Source: CAYJBH01 sp964368815
GTDB taxonomy: Bacteria; Bacillota; Clostridia; Oscillospirales; Ruminococcaceae
Direction: 5' to 3'
Length of the DNA stretch: 64,000 nt
Assembly: GCA_964368815.1 (NCBI GenBank)
Contig: CAYJDA010000010.1
Coordinates: 5,160 to 69,159, forward strand
Part shown: positions 51,931-60,291 of the stretch, one piece after another
How the letters are laid out: every line of letters starts with the position of its first letter
How positions within the stretch are numbered: the stretch's first letter is position 1
Position numbers and translations under genes: made by a program
The notes under the pieces: generated by a model
Databases searched by the model: none
Told to the model about the DNA's origin: nothing
Seen by the model: the letters and a program-made list of their open reading frames with translations, nothing else

Positions 51931-53265
51931 TTATTTTGATAATCTTGCTGTCAGCCTCTCACGCTCTTCTTCAAATCCGGGTTTACCAAGCAGTGCAAAC
52001 ATATTCTTTTTGTAGCTCTCAACGCCGGGTTGGTCAAATGGATTAACACCAAGTAGATATCCTGAAATTGCACAAGCCTTTTCTAAGAAATATATTAGAT
52101 AACCTATATCATAGGCACTCATCTCATCAAGCTCTATAACCATTATCGGTACTCCACCGTCGGTATGTGCAAGGATAGTTCCTTCCATAGCACGTCGGTT
52201 TACCAGCGAAAAGTTTTGTCCCGATAAGAAATTAAGTCCGTCAGCATTAGCCGCATCCTTATCAATAAAATAATCACCCTTTGGCTTTTTAAAGTCCACA
52301 ACCGTTTCAAAAAGAATACGAGCGCCATCCTGAACAAACTGTCCCATCGAATGAAGATCGGTAGAGAAAACAACCGAGGTTGGCATTATACCTTTTCCGT
52401 CTTTGCCTTCGCTCTCGCCGAAAAGCTGTTTGTACCACTCGTTCATCATTGCAAAATCAGGCTCGTAACACGCCATCAACTCAACAGCCTTGCCACGGCG
52501 ATGCAGTATATTTCTTGCTGCGGCATAACGATAGCAATCGTTATTTTCGTCGCAGTTCGCAAATTTATCATACGCATCAGCAGCTCCGCTCATCATTGCA
52601 TCAATGTCGATACCTGCTACTGCTATGGGCAGCAATCCCACCGCTGTAAGCACCGAGAATCGTCCGCCAACATCATCGGCTATAACAAAACTCTCATATC
52701 CCTCGCTGTCGGCAAGAGTTTTTAAGGTTCCTCTTGCGGCATCGGTAGTTGCATATATTCTCTTTTGTGCACCTTCCTTGCCATAGCGTTCCTCTAAAAG
52801 GTTTTTAAACACTCTAAAAGCAAGCGCCGGCTCTGTTGTAGTTCCCGATTTTGATATAACATTTACCGATACACGTTTTCCCTCACAGAGTTTCAGCAAA
52901 TTATCAAGGTGTGAACCACTTATATTTTGACCTGCAAAATATATCTTAACACCATCTGAAAGATCGTTAAAAAGGGTTGAGTTTAAAGCCTCAATAACAG
53001 CTCTTGATCCGAGATAGCTTCCGCCGATTCCGATAACAATAAGCACATCGCTGTCGCTTTTTATTCGCTGTGCAGCATTTTTTATTCTTGTAAATTCTTC
53101 CTTGTCGTAGCTTTTCGGAAGCTCGAGCCATCCCAAAAAGTCATTCCCTGCACCACTGCGTGCATGTAACGCCTCATGTGCCGACTTAACGGTCGGATAA
53201 AGCAGATCAAATTCGCTGTCGGCAACGAATCCGTCAAGATATCTGAGGTTTAAATTTAACGGCAT
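51931..53265 (-). CDS. pgi: Glucose-6-phosphate isomerase
   Basis: About 444 residues from ATG 53265, preceded by GGAG; the frame also holds an upstream ATG 53289 without a ribosome site. VIGIGGSYLGSRAVIEAL, ISKSGTTTEPALAFRVFK and the signature-like YLLGVNPFDQPGVESYK identify the short bacterial Pgi type. It links glucose 6-phosphate to fructose 6-phosphate, feeding both zwf and the glycogen genes. Confidence 0.96.
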   Translation of the reverse strand: MPLNLNLRYLDGFVADSEFDLLYPTVKSAHEALHARSGAGNDFLGWLELPKSYDKEEFTRIKNAAQRIKSDSDVLIVIGIGGSYLGSRAVIEALNSTLFNDLSDGVKIYFAGQNISGSHLDNLLKLCEGKRVSVNVISKSGTTTEPALAFRVFKNLLEERYGKEGAQKRIYATTDAARGTLKTLADSEGYESFVIADDVGGRFSVLTAVGLLPIAVAGIDIDAMMSGAADAYDKFANCDENNDCYRYAAARNILHRRGKAVELMACYEPDFAMMNEWYKQLFGESEGKDGKGIMPTSVVFSTDLHSMGQFVQDGARILFETVVDFKKPKGDYFIDKDAANADGLNFLSGQNFSLVNRRAMEGTILAHTDGGVPIMVIELDEMSAYDIGYLIYFLEKACAISGYLLGVNPFDQPGVESYKKNMFALLGKPGFEEERERLTARLSK

Positions 53266-53345
53266 AATCACTCCATATTTAATTGTCACTTAACTAAACC
53301 GACGCGGATGATATTATATACAGCTTCGGTTTATCATTTGATTAT

Positions 53346-53374
53346 ATAATAATACTTTTTGCTCATAATGTCAA
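53346..53374 (-). promoter_or_regulatory. Promoter of pgi
   Basis: Minus-strand TTGACA (53374-53369) and TATTAT (53351-53346), 17-base spacer. Confidence 0.75.
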
Positions 53375-53447
53375 GGAATTAACCATAAACATTTAGGCTC
53401 ATTTTACACACTTAGTTGATAGCCGCTAATCCGAACGGCTATTGGTG

Positions 53448-54329
53448 CTATTTCACGAAAAAGCTGTAATAAATATTAAATTCTCTTACCTTGCCCGGCT
53501 GCAAAGAAATTACGTCGCAAATTTCGGAAATTTCTTCTACTACGTTATCTCTTCCCGGAATTCCCGTCCAGGGTTCTACGCAGATGTAGGGCGCTTCCTT
53601 GCCAACAGCATGCCAGAAAGCACAGTACTTCATATCAGGATATTCAACAACAATATAGTCGTCGTCCTTATCGCTTCTTATCGCTACCTTGCCGGGTGTG
53701 TTATACAATATAAAAGCATCCTGATCAAACAGCGAGTGTTTAAGATTAATCCTACCATTTTTTAGCTCTTGATATCTATAATTATTTCCGCCTACTAAGT
53801 TATTTTCGGTAAGCGCCACCCTCATAACCTCGTCGGACTGCATATCAAGATAGTAATCAGTAAAACTAAGAGTGTTTTTTATCGGAAGATTAAATCCGGG
53901 ATGACCTCCTACACCAAAATACATTCCCTCCTGCCCTGTATTATACACCCGATGAGACACCGAAAGCCTCTCCTCCTCCAGGCTGTATTCGATTACAAAG
54001 CTAAAAGAAAACGGATATATTTTTCTAGTCGCTTCATTATCCTTTAAAATTAACTCCACCCCGGTCTCGCTCTGCTTTGCTACTTCAAAAGCACTCATTT
54101 TAGCAAACCCATGCGCCGACATATCATAGCTTTCTCCGTTATGGGTATAGCGCTGTTCAAACAGCCTGCCAATAAAAGGAAAAAGGTTAGTTGCTCGCCC
54201 GCTCCAGTATTCAGCGTCTCCCTGCCACAGCAGTTCACTACCCGAGGCAGATTTAATGCTCTGTAGTTCGGCTCCCATCGGCGAAATTTCTACCCTTAAC
54301 TTCTCATTTTTTATTACTAAGTTGTTCAT
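53448..54329 (-). CDS. Aldose 1-epimerase-like protein (LacX type)
   Basis: 293 residues of the galactose mutarotase-like family. MGAELQSIKS and LWQGDAEYWSGRATNLFPFIGRL are typical of the LacX branch. Catalytic residues expected in HGFAKMSAFE, GVGGHPGFNLP and CVEPWTGIPGRDN. It is upstream of pgi with 158 bases between that hold the pgi promoter. Exact sugar unknown. Confidence 0.9.
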   Translation of the reverse strand: MNNLVIKNEKLRVEISPMGAELQSIKSASGSELLWQGDAEYWSGRATNLFPFIGRLFEQRYTHNGESYDMSAHGFAKMSAFEVAKQSETGVELILKDNEATRKIYPFSFSFVIEYSLEEERLSVSHRVYNTGQEGMYFGVGGHPGFNLPIKNTLSFTDYYLDMQSDEVMRVALTENNLVGGNNYRYQELKNGRINLKHSLFDQDAFILYNTPGKVAIRSDKDDDYIVVEYPDMKYCAFWHAVGKEAPYICVEPWTGIPGRDNVVEEISEICDVISLQPGKVREFNIYYSFFVK

Positions 54330-54353
54330 AATGTTATATCCTTAATATTATTA

Positions 54354-54495
54354 CTCTAATCTAACAGCATGAGAAATACATCGTTTTTGCACAAAGTGCA
54401 AAATGCAAAGTTATCTATGCAACAAAGCAATGCATCGCAACAAAGCTAAGCTTTGCAAGAGGTATTTCCAAAATCTCCGGCCTTGCCGGAGATTA
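54354..54495 (-). repeat. Dispersed structured repeat, copy E
   Basis: Minus-strand copy beginning with the TAA stop of the ttcA-like gene (54495-54493). First hairpin AATCTCCGGC-AAG-GCCGGAGATT, outer arms GGAAATAC / GTATTTC, inner hairpin TTTTGCAC-TTT-GTGCAAAA. The middle is longer than in array C and carries two extra GCAACAAAGC-like repeats. Confidence 0.75.
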
Positions 54496-55224
54496 TTTTT
54501 CGGTTGTTGTCCATCCGCCGATTCCGGAGCCCAGAAGCGCCTTTAACATTTTTTGCCTAAATGCCGGATCGGCATGCGCCTTAGATGTAACAAATTCTTT
54601 TGCGTTTTGACGGTTGGTTATCCCGTCAACCGGACATCCGCTTTTAGCTATAGGTAGTTCGGTATTCCTTGCCGCCTTAATCAGCTCGGCCTCGGTTGCT
54701 AATATAAGAGGTCGTATGAGCCAAAGATCTCTCCTCGAAAGATAACTTTTTGGCGAAAAGCAATCTATCCTACCCTCGGTAAACAGGTTCATGAAAAATG
54801 TTTCTATCGCATCGTCTAAATGATGTCCAAGAGCAATTCTATTGCATCCCAACCTTACAGCTTCGCTGTGTAGTGCACCGCGCCGCAGAACAGCACATAA
54901 TGAGCAGGGGTGTTTTTCCTTTCTAATATCAAAAACAATGGAACCTATGTCACTTCGGTAAACATGATGTTCCACATCTAACTCCTTTAGATACTCGGTT
55001 AAAACCGCATAATCAGTTTCAACGCCACCAAACCTCGGATCTATGGTCACAGCATAAATATCAAATTTAATGTTACAGTATCGCCTAAGCTTAGCGAGAA
55101 CAGTTACCAACGCAACGCTGTCCTTCCCACCGGATACTCCTACGGCTACCCTGTCGCCTGTTTCTATCATATTAAATTTTTGTATCGCCTTTCGAGCAAG
55201 CCCTTCAAGTCTTTGAATAGTCAT
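54493..55224 (-). CDS. ttcA: TtcA-like tRNA 2-thiocytidine synthetase
   Basis: About 243 residues. PP-loop SGGKDSVALVTVLAKL binds ATP; HPCSLCAVLRRGALHSEAVRLGCNRIALGHHLDD holds the CxxC for the iron-sulfur cluster, and a later Cys in KSGCPVDG is the probable third ligand. Thiolates C32 of tRNA. ATG 55224 lies almost on top of an AGGAGGTG, an unusually tight spacing; a promoter-like TTGGCA/TATAAT at 55275-55246 would exclude a start farther upstream. Confidence 0.88.
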   Translation of the reverse strand: MTIQRLEGLARKAIQKFNMIETGDRVAVGVSGGKDSVALVTVLAKLRRYCNIKFDIYAVTIDPRFGGVETDYAVLTEYLKELDVEHHVYRSDIGSIVFDIRKEKHPCSLCAVLRRGALHSEAVRLGCNRIALGHHLDDAIETFFMNLFTEGRIDCFSPKSYLSRRDLWLIRPLILATEAELIKAARNTELPIAKSGCPVDGITNRQNAKEFVTSKAHADPAFRQKMLKALLGSGIGGWTTTEK

Positions 55225-55245
55225 CACCTCCTGTTGTTTAATAAA

Positions 55246-55275
55246 ATTATAGCAAGCATAATGATAATTTGCCAA
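55246..55275 (-). promoter_or_regulatory. Possible promoter of the ttcA-like gene
   Basis: TTGGCA (55275-55270) and TATAAT (55251-55246) on the minus strand with an 18-base spacer. Confidence 0.5.
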
Positions 55276-55358
55276 GCATGAAATACAACGATAATTAAAG
55301 AAAATCGATGAAATATAAAGATAAATACCTCAATGATTGAAAAATAGTAAAATTTTTA

Positions 55359-55387
55359 TTGACAGAGATAACCTAATGCTATATAAT
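55359..55387 (+). promoter_or_regulatory. Consensus promoter of rplM-rpsI
   Basis: TTGACA (55359-55364) and TATAAT (55382-55387), 17-base spacer, 35 bases before rplM. Confidence 0.88.
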
Positions 55388-55422
55388 GGGAAAGCAAACT
55401 AAATAAAGGATAGGAGAAAGCA

Positions 55423-55851
55423 ATGAAAACGTTTCTTGCAAAACCCAATGAGGTACAGCGTCGTTGGTATCTATTAGATGCTGAAGGCAAGCCAATGGGG
55501 CGCGTAGCCGCAAAGGCAGCAATGCTTCTTAGGGGTAAACATAAGGTTACCTTCACTCCCAATGTAGACTGTGGAGACTTTGTGGTTATCGTAAACTGTG
55601 AAAAAGCAGTATTGACAGGTAATAAGCTTACCCAGAAATACTACCGTCGTCACTCCGGCTGGGTAGGTGGACTAAAAGAGGTTCAATACAAAACACTTAT
55701 GGCCGACCGTAGCGATAAGGCAATGTATATTGCCGTTAAGGGTATGCTACCGTCAAACACACTTGGTGCAAGTTCTTTGCGTCGTTTAAGGGTGTATAAG
55801 GCAGCAGAGCATGAAAATGCAGCACAAAAACCCGAAGCTATCAGCTTGTAA
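55423..55851 (+). CDS. rplM: Ribosomal protein L13
   Basis: 142 residues. MKTFLAKPNEVQRRWYLLDAEGKPMGRVAAKAA is the universal start; GDFVVIVNCEKAVLTGNKLTQKYYRRHSGWVGG is diagnostic. RBS AGGAGAAAG upstream. Followed by rpsI after 18 bases, the classic pair. Confidence 0.98.
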   Translation: MKTFLAKPNEVQRRWYLLDAEGKPMGRVAAKAAMLLRGKHKVTFTPNVDCGDFVVIVNCEKAVLTGNKLTQKYYRRHSGWVGGLKEVQYKTLMADRSDKAMYIAVKGMLPSNTLGASSLRRLRVYKAAEHENAAQKPEAISL

Positions 55852-55869
55852 TTTTAGAGGTGAAGAATT

Positions 55870-56268
55870 ATGTATGAAACTAAAGCGTATTTTTACGGCA
55901 CCGGCCGCCGCAAGAGCAGTGTTGCCCGTGTACGTATCTACAGCGGCGAAGGCAAAATCCAGATAAACAACCGCGACATAGACGATTACTTCGGTCTTGA
56001 AACATTAAAGCTGATAGTTCGTCAACCACTCGTATTAACAGGACTTGCCAACAACTATGACATTAAAGTAACTGTTGCCGGCGGTGGTGTATCAGGTCAG
56101 GCAGGTGCAATTCGCCACGGTCTTTCCCGTGCATTGCTACAGGCAGATGAAGATTTGCGTCCCGCCCTTAAAAAGGCAGGTTTCCTAACACGTGACCCAC
56201 GTATGAAAGAGCGTAAGAAATACGGACTTAAGGCTGCAAGACGTGCGCCACAGTTCAGCAAGCGTTAA
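55870..56268 (+). CDS. rpsI: Ribosomal protein S9
   Basis: 132 residues. YGTGRRKSSVARVRIYSGEGKIQINNRDIDDYF, GQAGAIRHGLSRALLQ and the ending DPRMKERKKYGLKAARRAPQFSKR are standard; the last Lys-Arg reach the P site. Confidence 0.98.
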   Translation: MYETKAYFYGTGRRKSSVARVRIYSGEGKIQINNRDIDDYFGLETLKLIVRQPLVLTGLANNYDIKVTVAGGGVSGQAGAIRHGLSRALLQADEDLRPALKKAGFLTRDPRMKERKKYGLKAARRAPQFSKR

Positions 56269-56282
56269 TATTAAGGTTTTTA

Positions 56283-57356
56283 ATGACCTGTTGGTATTTA
56301 AGACAAAAAGAAAAGGTGAGGCGAGCGGTTACGGCCGTTCCGCCTCGCTTTTGGGCGAGCTTATTTTTTTTGCCGGCACTTACCGCTTCAATTTATTTAT
56401 TAACTCATCCTTTAGATATAACCTTAGTTACCGACGAGGAGGGCAGAGCCGAGCTTGTTATGGGCTATGCACTGCACCCTGAAACGGTAGCAAGTAATTT
56501 TGGTTTTGATAAAGATGGGGAGGAGGTAGTTACTCACACCCCCGGTGAAGGTATGCTACTAAATAAAGTAGTTGTTGATTACAGCTTCCCGATTGAAATT
56601 ACATACGATGGGGAAAGCAAAACAGTTCACACACATGAAATGTCGGTGCTTGAACTGTTAGAAAAACATGAAGTAGAGATAACAGAACATGATTTTTCCG
56701 AACCATCCTTTAACGAGCCTATAATCGAGGGGGACAACATTGAACTTTTTCGTGTTCACTATGAAATTGAGGAGATAACCGACGTAATAGAGCACGATGT
56801 AAACATTCGTGAAACTTCCCTTTTAAATCGACGTCATGAAGATGTTGTGGTTCTCTTGGAGGGTGTTGACGGTGAGGGAACATTAACCTATGAAAATAAA
56901 TTTATTAACGGTGAGATGGTAGATTCGGTTTTAATTGAGGAGGATCTGATATCCGATCCTATAACCGAAGAGCAGATTGTTTACGCACCGGTTCCGGTAT
57001 CTGATTTAACCGAAGGGTTTGAAAATTATCCGATTGTGGACGGAGTACCGCAAAACTATAAATCCATGATTCCGGCGTCGAGAGCTACGGGTTATTATTC
57101 GGCAACCGGCAGAGGTTCCTCGGGACTCGGACTTTTCTATGGCAGCTGTGCTGTGAACCCAAACATAATTCCTTACGGGAGCAAGCTTTACATAGCCTCT
57201 GCAGAGGGAGACAGCTTTGTGTATGGTTATGCAATAGCCACCGACACCGGAACAGCCATGATGGAAGGACACGCAATAGTTGACCTTTTTTACGAAACCT
57301 ACACGGAAAGTGCTATTAACGGAGTTAGAATAGTTGATGTTTATATTCTGGAATAA
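56283..57356 (+). CDS. YabE-like protein with DUF348/G5 and 3D domains
   Basis: 357 residues with one N-terminal membrane helix (about 23-40), so anchored outside. DUF348-like segment around 100-150 (EITYDGESKTVHTHEMSVLELLEKHEV), a G5-type segment around 165-245, and a C-terminal 3D domain (IPYGSKLYIAS, AIATDTGTAMMEGHAIVDLFYET) with its conserved aspartates. 3D domains act as lytic transglycosylases in YabE and MltA-like proteins. Follows rpsI by 14 bases. Confidence 0.87.
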   Translation: MTCWYLRQKEKVRRAVTAVPPRFWASLFFLPALTASIYLLTHPLDITLVTDEEGRAELVMGYALHPETVASNFGFDKDGEEVVTHTPGEGMLLNKVVVDYSFPIEITYDGESKTVHTHEMSVLELLEKHEVEITEHDFSEPSFNEPIIEGDNIELFRVHYEIEEITDVIEHDVNIRETSLLNRRHEDVVVLLEGVDGEGTLTYENKFINGEMVDSVLIEEDLISDPITEEQIVYAPVPVSDLTEGFENYPIVDGVPQNYKSMIPASRATGYYSATGRGSSGLGLFYGSCAVNPNIIPYGSKLYIASAEGDSFVYGYAIATDTGTAMMEGHAIVDLFYETYTESAINGVRIVDVYILE

Positions 57357-57448
57357 AAACCTTATCTATTAGCTGCCCTTTAAAAATTGCTATACGCATA
57401 TAAACTTCAAAATTGATGTTGCTTTTATAAAAGATAAAGGGTGAAAGA

Positions 57449-58330
57449 TTGAAGGAAATAATAGCCAAAAGTTTGGTTAGTTCAAAGAACAGCATGAACA
57501 TATACCGTGGTTGTACTCACGGTTGCATTTACTGTGATAGTCGAAGCGAAATATATGGAAAAACATATAGCTTTGAAGATATAGAGGTAAAAATAAATGC
57601 GACGCAGCTTTTAGAAAAAGAGCTTAGCAAAAAACGCAGTAGATGTATGATTGTAACCGGTGCAATGACCGACCCTTACATTCCGCTTGAAAAAGAGCTA
57701 ACATATACCCGAAAATGCCTTAAAATAATCGAAAAGCATGAATTTGGCGTTGCACTTTTAACAAAGTCGGATTTAATATTGCGGGATATTGACATCCTAA
57801 AAAGAATTAGCGAAAAGGCAAAATGCGTGGTTCAGATGACGCTGACAACATACGACGAGGAGCTGTGCAGAATCATAGAGCCAAACGTATGCGGTACTAA
57901 AAGGCGGTTTGAAGTATTAAAGGAAATGCGCTCGGCCGGAATACCCACCATAGTATGGCTAACGCCTATTCTCCCCTTTATAAACGACAGTGAGGAGAAT
58001 ATAAAAGGCATTTTAAACTACTGTAAACAGGCAGGAGTAAAGGGCATACTTAGTTTTGGAATTGGAATGACGCTGAGATCGGGCAACTGTGAATACTATT
58101 ACCAAAAATTAGATGAATACTTTCCGGGACTAAAAAGAGAATACATGAGAAAATACGGCTCATCCTATGGCTTGAGAAGCCCAAACAGCAGAAAATTAGA
58201 ATGTATTATTAAAAATTTCTGCAAAGAAAACAACATGCTCTACGGCGAAAAAGCTGTTTTTGCATATGTATGGGAATTTTCAGATAATTACGGGCAGATA
58301 TCCATGTTCGACCAAGCCCCTTCCTCATAA
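57449..58330 (+). CDS. SPL-family radical SAM protein
   Basis: 293 residues. YRGCTHGCIYCDSRS gives the CX3CX2C cluster; MTDPYIPLEKELTYTRKCLKI and FGVALLTKSDLILRDIDIL are typical of the family related to spore photoproduct lyase, although the conserved Cys of true SplB was not located. Starts at TTG 57449, with AAAGGGTG upstream. Substrate unknown. Confidence 0.85.
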   Translation: MKEIIAKSLVSSKNSMNIYRGCTHGCIYCDSRSEIYGKTYSFEDIEVKINATQLLEKELSKKRSRCMIVTGAMTDPYIPLEKELTYTRKCLKIIEKHEFGVALLTKSDLILRDIDILKRISEKAKCVVQMTLTTYDEELCRIIEPNVCGTKRRFEVLKEMRSAGIPTIVWLTPILPFINDSEENIKGILNYCKQAGVKGILSFGIGMTLRSGNCEYYYQKLDEYFPGLKREYMRKYGSSYGLRSPNSRKLECIIKNFCKENNMLYGEKAVFAYVWEFSDNYGQISMFDQAPSS

Positions 58331-58347
58331 AAAATGTAAAATAACTA

Positions 58348-58376
58348 TTGCATAATACGTTATGCTGTGGTATAAT
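58348..58376 (+). promoter_or_regulatory. Promoter of rpsB-tsf
   Basis: TTGCAT (58348-58353) and TATAAT (58371-58376), 17-base spacer. Confidence 0.8.
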
Positions 58377-58389
58377 ATACGGGCAATTG

Positions 58390-58416
58390 ATTTGGAGTTG
58401 CAGTTCGTTGCAAACC
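58390..58416 (+). ncRNA. Leader hairpin of rpsB (possible S2-binding element)
   Basis: TTGG-AG-TTGCA, loop GTTCGT, TGCAA-A-CCAA forms a bulged stem in the 120-base leader. rpsB mRNA leaders commonly bind S2 to control themselves; whether this is that element is inference. Confidence 0.45.
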
Positions 58417-58506
58417 AAAAATCGCAATAATCACGTAGATATGATGGTTCTTTTGTGCTGTTTTGTGCAGTTGTCATCGTATCGAGAAAAACGAAAGGAA
58501 AAGAAA

Positions 58507-59235
58507 ATGCCAACTATTTCAATGAAGCAACTATTAGAGGCGGGTGTACATTTCGGACACCAAACACGTCGTTGGAACCCCAAGATGAAGAAATACATCT
58601 TCGGTGCCCGTAACGGAATCTACATTGTAGATCTTTCCAAAACAGTAAAACTGTTGGAAACAGCACTTAACTTCATCCGCGACACTGCTGCCGACGGTGG
58701 AGAAATCCTATTTGTAGGTACAAAAAAACAGGCCGGAGATAGCATTGCCGACGAGGCAAATCGCTGCGGAATGCATTATGTAAATGCTCGCTGGCTTGGA
58801 GGAATGCTAACAAACTTCAGAACCATTCGTCATCGTATCGACCGTTTAGAGCAGCTACGCAGAATGGAAACCGAAGGCACCTTTGATCTGCTACCTAAAA
58901 AGGAAGTTATTAAACTTCAGCTCGAGATCGAAAAGCTTGAAAAATTCCTTGGTGGTGTTAAGAAGATGGACCGTCTGCCTGCTGCACTTTTTATTGTAGA
59001 CAGTAAGAAGGAACATATTGCTGTTGCAGAAGCTCGCAAACTTAACATTCCGATTGTTGCTATAGTAGATACTAACTGTGATCCTGATGAAATTGACTAC
59101 GTTATCCCCGGTAACGATGACGCTATACGTGCAGTTAAGCTGATTTCCGGTGCAGTTGCCGATTCAGTTATTGAGGGACGTGGCGGTGCCGTCGAGGAAA
59201 CCGAGGTTGCACAGGACGCAGAGGAAAACGAATAA
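58507..59235 (+). CDS. rpsB: Ribosomal protein S2
   Basis: 242 residues from ATG 58507, preceded by AAAGGAAA. ISMKQLLEAGVHFGHQTRRWNPKM, FVGTKKQAGDSIADEANRCG and YVNARWLGGMLTNFRTI are diagnostic. Upstream ATG codons in the same frame belong to the leader. Pair rpsB-tsf. Confidence 0.98.
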   Translation: MPTISMKQLLEAGVHFGHQTRRWNPKMKKYIFGARNGIYIVDLSKTVKLLETALNFIRDTAADGGEILFVGTKKQAGDSIADEANRCGMHYVNARWLGGMLTNFRTIRHRIDRLEQLRRMETEGTFDLLPKKEVIKLQLEIEKLEKFLGGVKKMDRLPAALFIVDSKKEHIAVAEARKLNIPIVAIVDTNCDPDEIDYVIPGNDDAIRAVKLISGAVADSVIEGRGGAVEETEVAQDAEENE

Positions 59236-59264
59236 ATCTTTTATAGAAAGGAATGGTCATAATT

Positions 59265-60173
59265 ATGGCTTTTACAGCACAGGATGTTAAAGAACTACGT
59301 GAGCGTACCGGTTGCGGTATGATGGATTGCAAAAAGGCACTCACCGAGGCCGGCGGAGACATGGAAAAAGCAATGGATAATCTTCGCGAAAAAGGTCTTG
59401 CCGCTGCTGCAAAGAAGGCAGACAGAATTGCCGCTGAGGGAATGGTTTTTGCCTGCTCCGATATCGCAAACAAACTTGGTGTTATCATCGAGGTAAACAG
59501 CGAAACCGACTTTGTTGCAAAAAATGAAGCCTTCCGCACCTTTGTTGCCGATCTTGCCGGCGTTGTTGCAAAAGAAAATCCCGCCGATGTTGAAACCTTG
59601 ATGACTCTTCAGATGGGTGATGGAAACGTTGAGGCTGCACTTCAGGACAAAATATTAGTTATCGGCGAGAACATGAAAATCCGTCGTTTCCAACGCTTTG
59701 AAGGCGTTTCGGTTGCATATATACATGGCGGTGGTACTCATGCCGTTCTTGTTAACTTTAAAACCGACGACGCTGTAGCGGCAAAGCCCGAATTCGAGAG
59801 CTTTGGTCGTGACGTTGCAATGCAGATTGCCGCGGTTAACCCGCTATATCTTGCTCCTGCAGATGTACCTGCAGAAGTTCTTGACCATGAGAAAGAGATT
59901 TTAACCGCTCAGGCAATTAACGAAGGAAAACCAAAAGAAATTGCCGAAAAGATGGTTGCAGGACGCATTAAAAAATACTATAAAGAATTCTGCCTGTTAG
60001 AGCAGGAATTTGTTAAAGATCCGGACAAAACAATTGCCGCTTTTGTTGCAGACACTGCAAAAGAGCTTGGTGCTTCTATAGAGATAACCGGCTTTGTTCG
60101 TTTTGAAAAAGGTGAAGGCCTTGAAAAACGCCAGGATAACTTCGCAGAAGAAGTTATGGGACAAATCAAATAA
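59265..60173 (+). CDS. tsf: Elongation factor Ts
   Basis: About 302 residues. AFTAQDVKELRERTGCGMMDCKKAL is the Ts start and NSETDFVAKNEAF the conserved TDFV motif. By homology the start is ATG 59265, although GAAAGG is 13 bases away; ATG 59253 sits too close to it. The TAA stop opens copy F of the dispersed repeat. Confidence 0.97.
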   Translation: MAFTAQDVKELRERTGCGMMDCKKALTEAGGDMEKAMDNLREKGLAAAAKKADRIAAEGMVFACSDIANKLGVIIEVNSETDFVAKNEAFRTFVADLAGVVAKENPADVETLMTLQMGDGNVEAALQDKILVIGENMKIRRFQRFEGVSVAYIHGGGTHAVLVNFKTDDAVAAKPEFESFGRDVAMQIAAVNPLYLAPADVPAEVLDHEKEILTAQAINEGKPKEIAEKMVAGRIKKYYKEFCLLEQEFVKDPDKTIAAFVADTAKELGASIEITGFVRFEKGEGLEKRQDNFAEEVMGQIK

Positions 60174-60250
60174 TCTCCGGCAAAGCCGGAGCTATTGGAA
60201 ACATTGGAAAAACCCTCTTGCAAAGTTTAACTTTGCAAGAGGGTTTTTTA
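60171..60250 (+). repeat. Dispersed structured repeat, copy F
   Basis: Starts with the tsf TAA: TAATCTCC, then GGC-AAA-GCC arms and GGAGCTATTGGAAAC. After that it carries a 15-base hairpin and T-run that works as a terminator, in place of the central three-hairpin part of other copies. Confidence 0.78.
60209..60250. terminator. Terminator of rpsB-tsf, inside copy F
   Basis: Perfect 15-base arms 60211-60225 and 60231-60245, loop TTTAA, followed by TTTTTTA; an A-run before it allows use by the convergent lipoprotein gene also. Confidence 0.95.
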
Positions 60251-60291
60251 TGGGTAGACGTACACTTGTTGTGACAATCGAATAATGTAGG

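Noticed and set aside
57449..58330. True spore photoproduct lyase (splB)
   Set aside because: The cluster motif fits the SPL family, but the rest does not let me place the catalytic Cys and Tyr of SplB, so only the family name is used.
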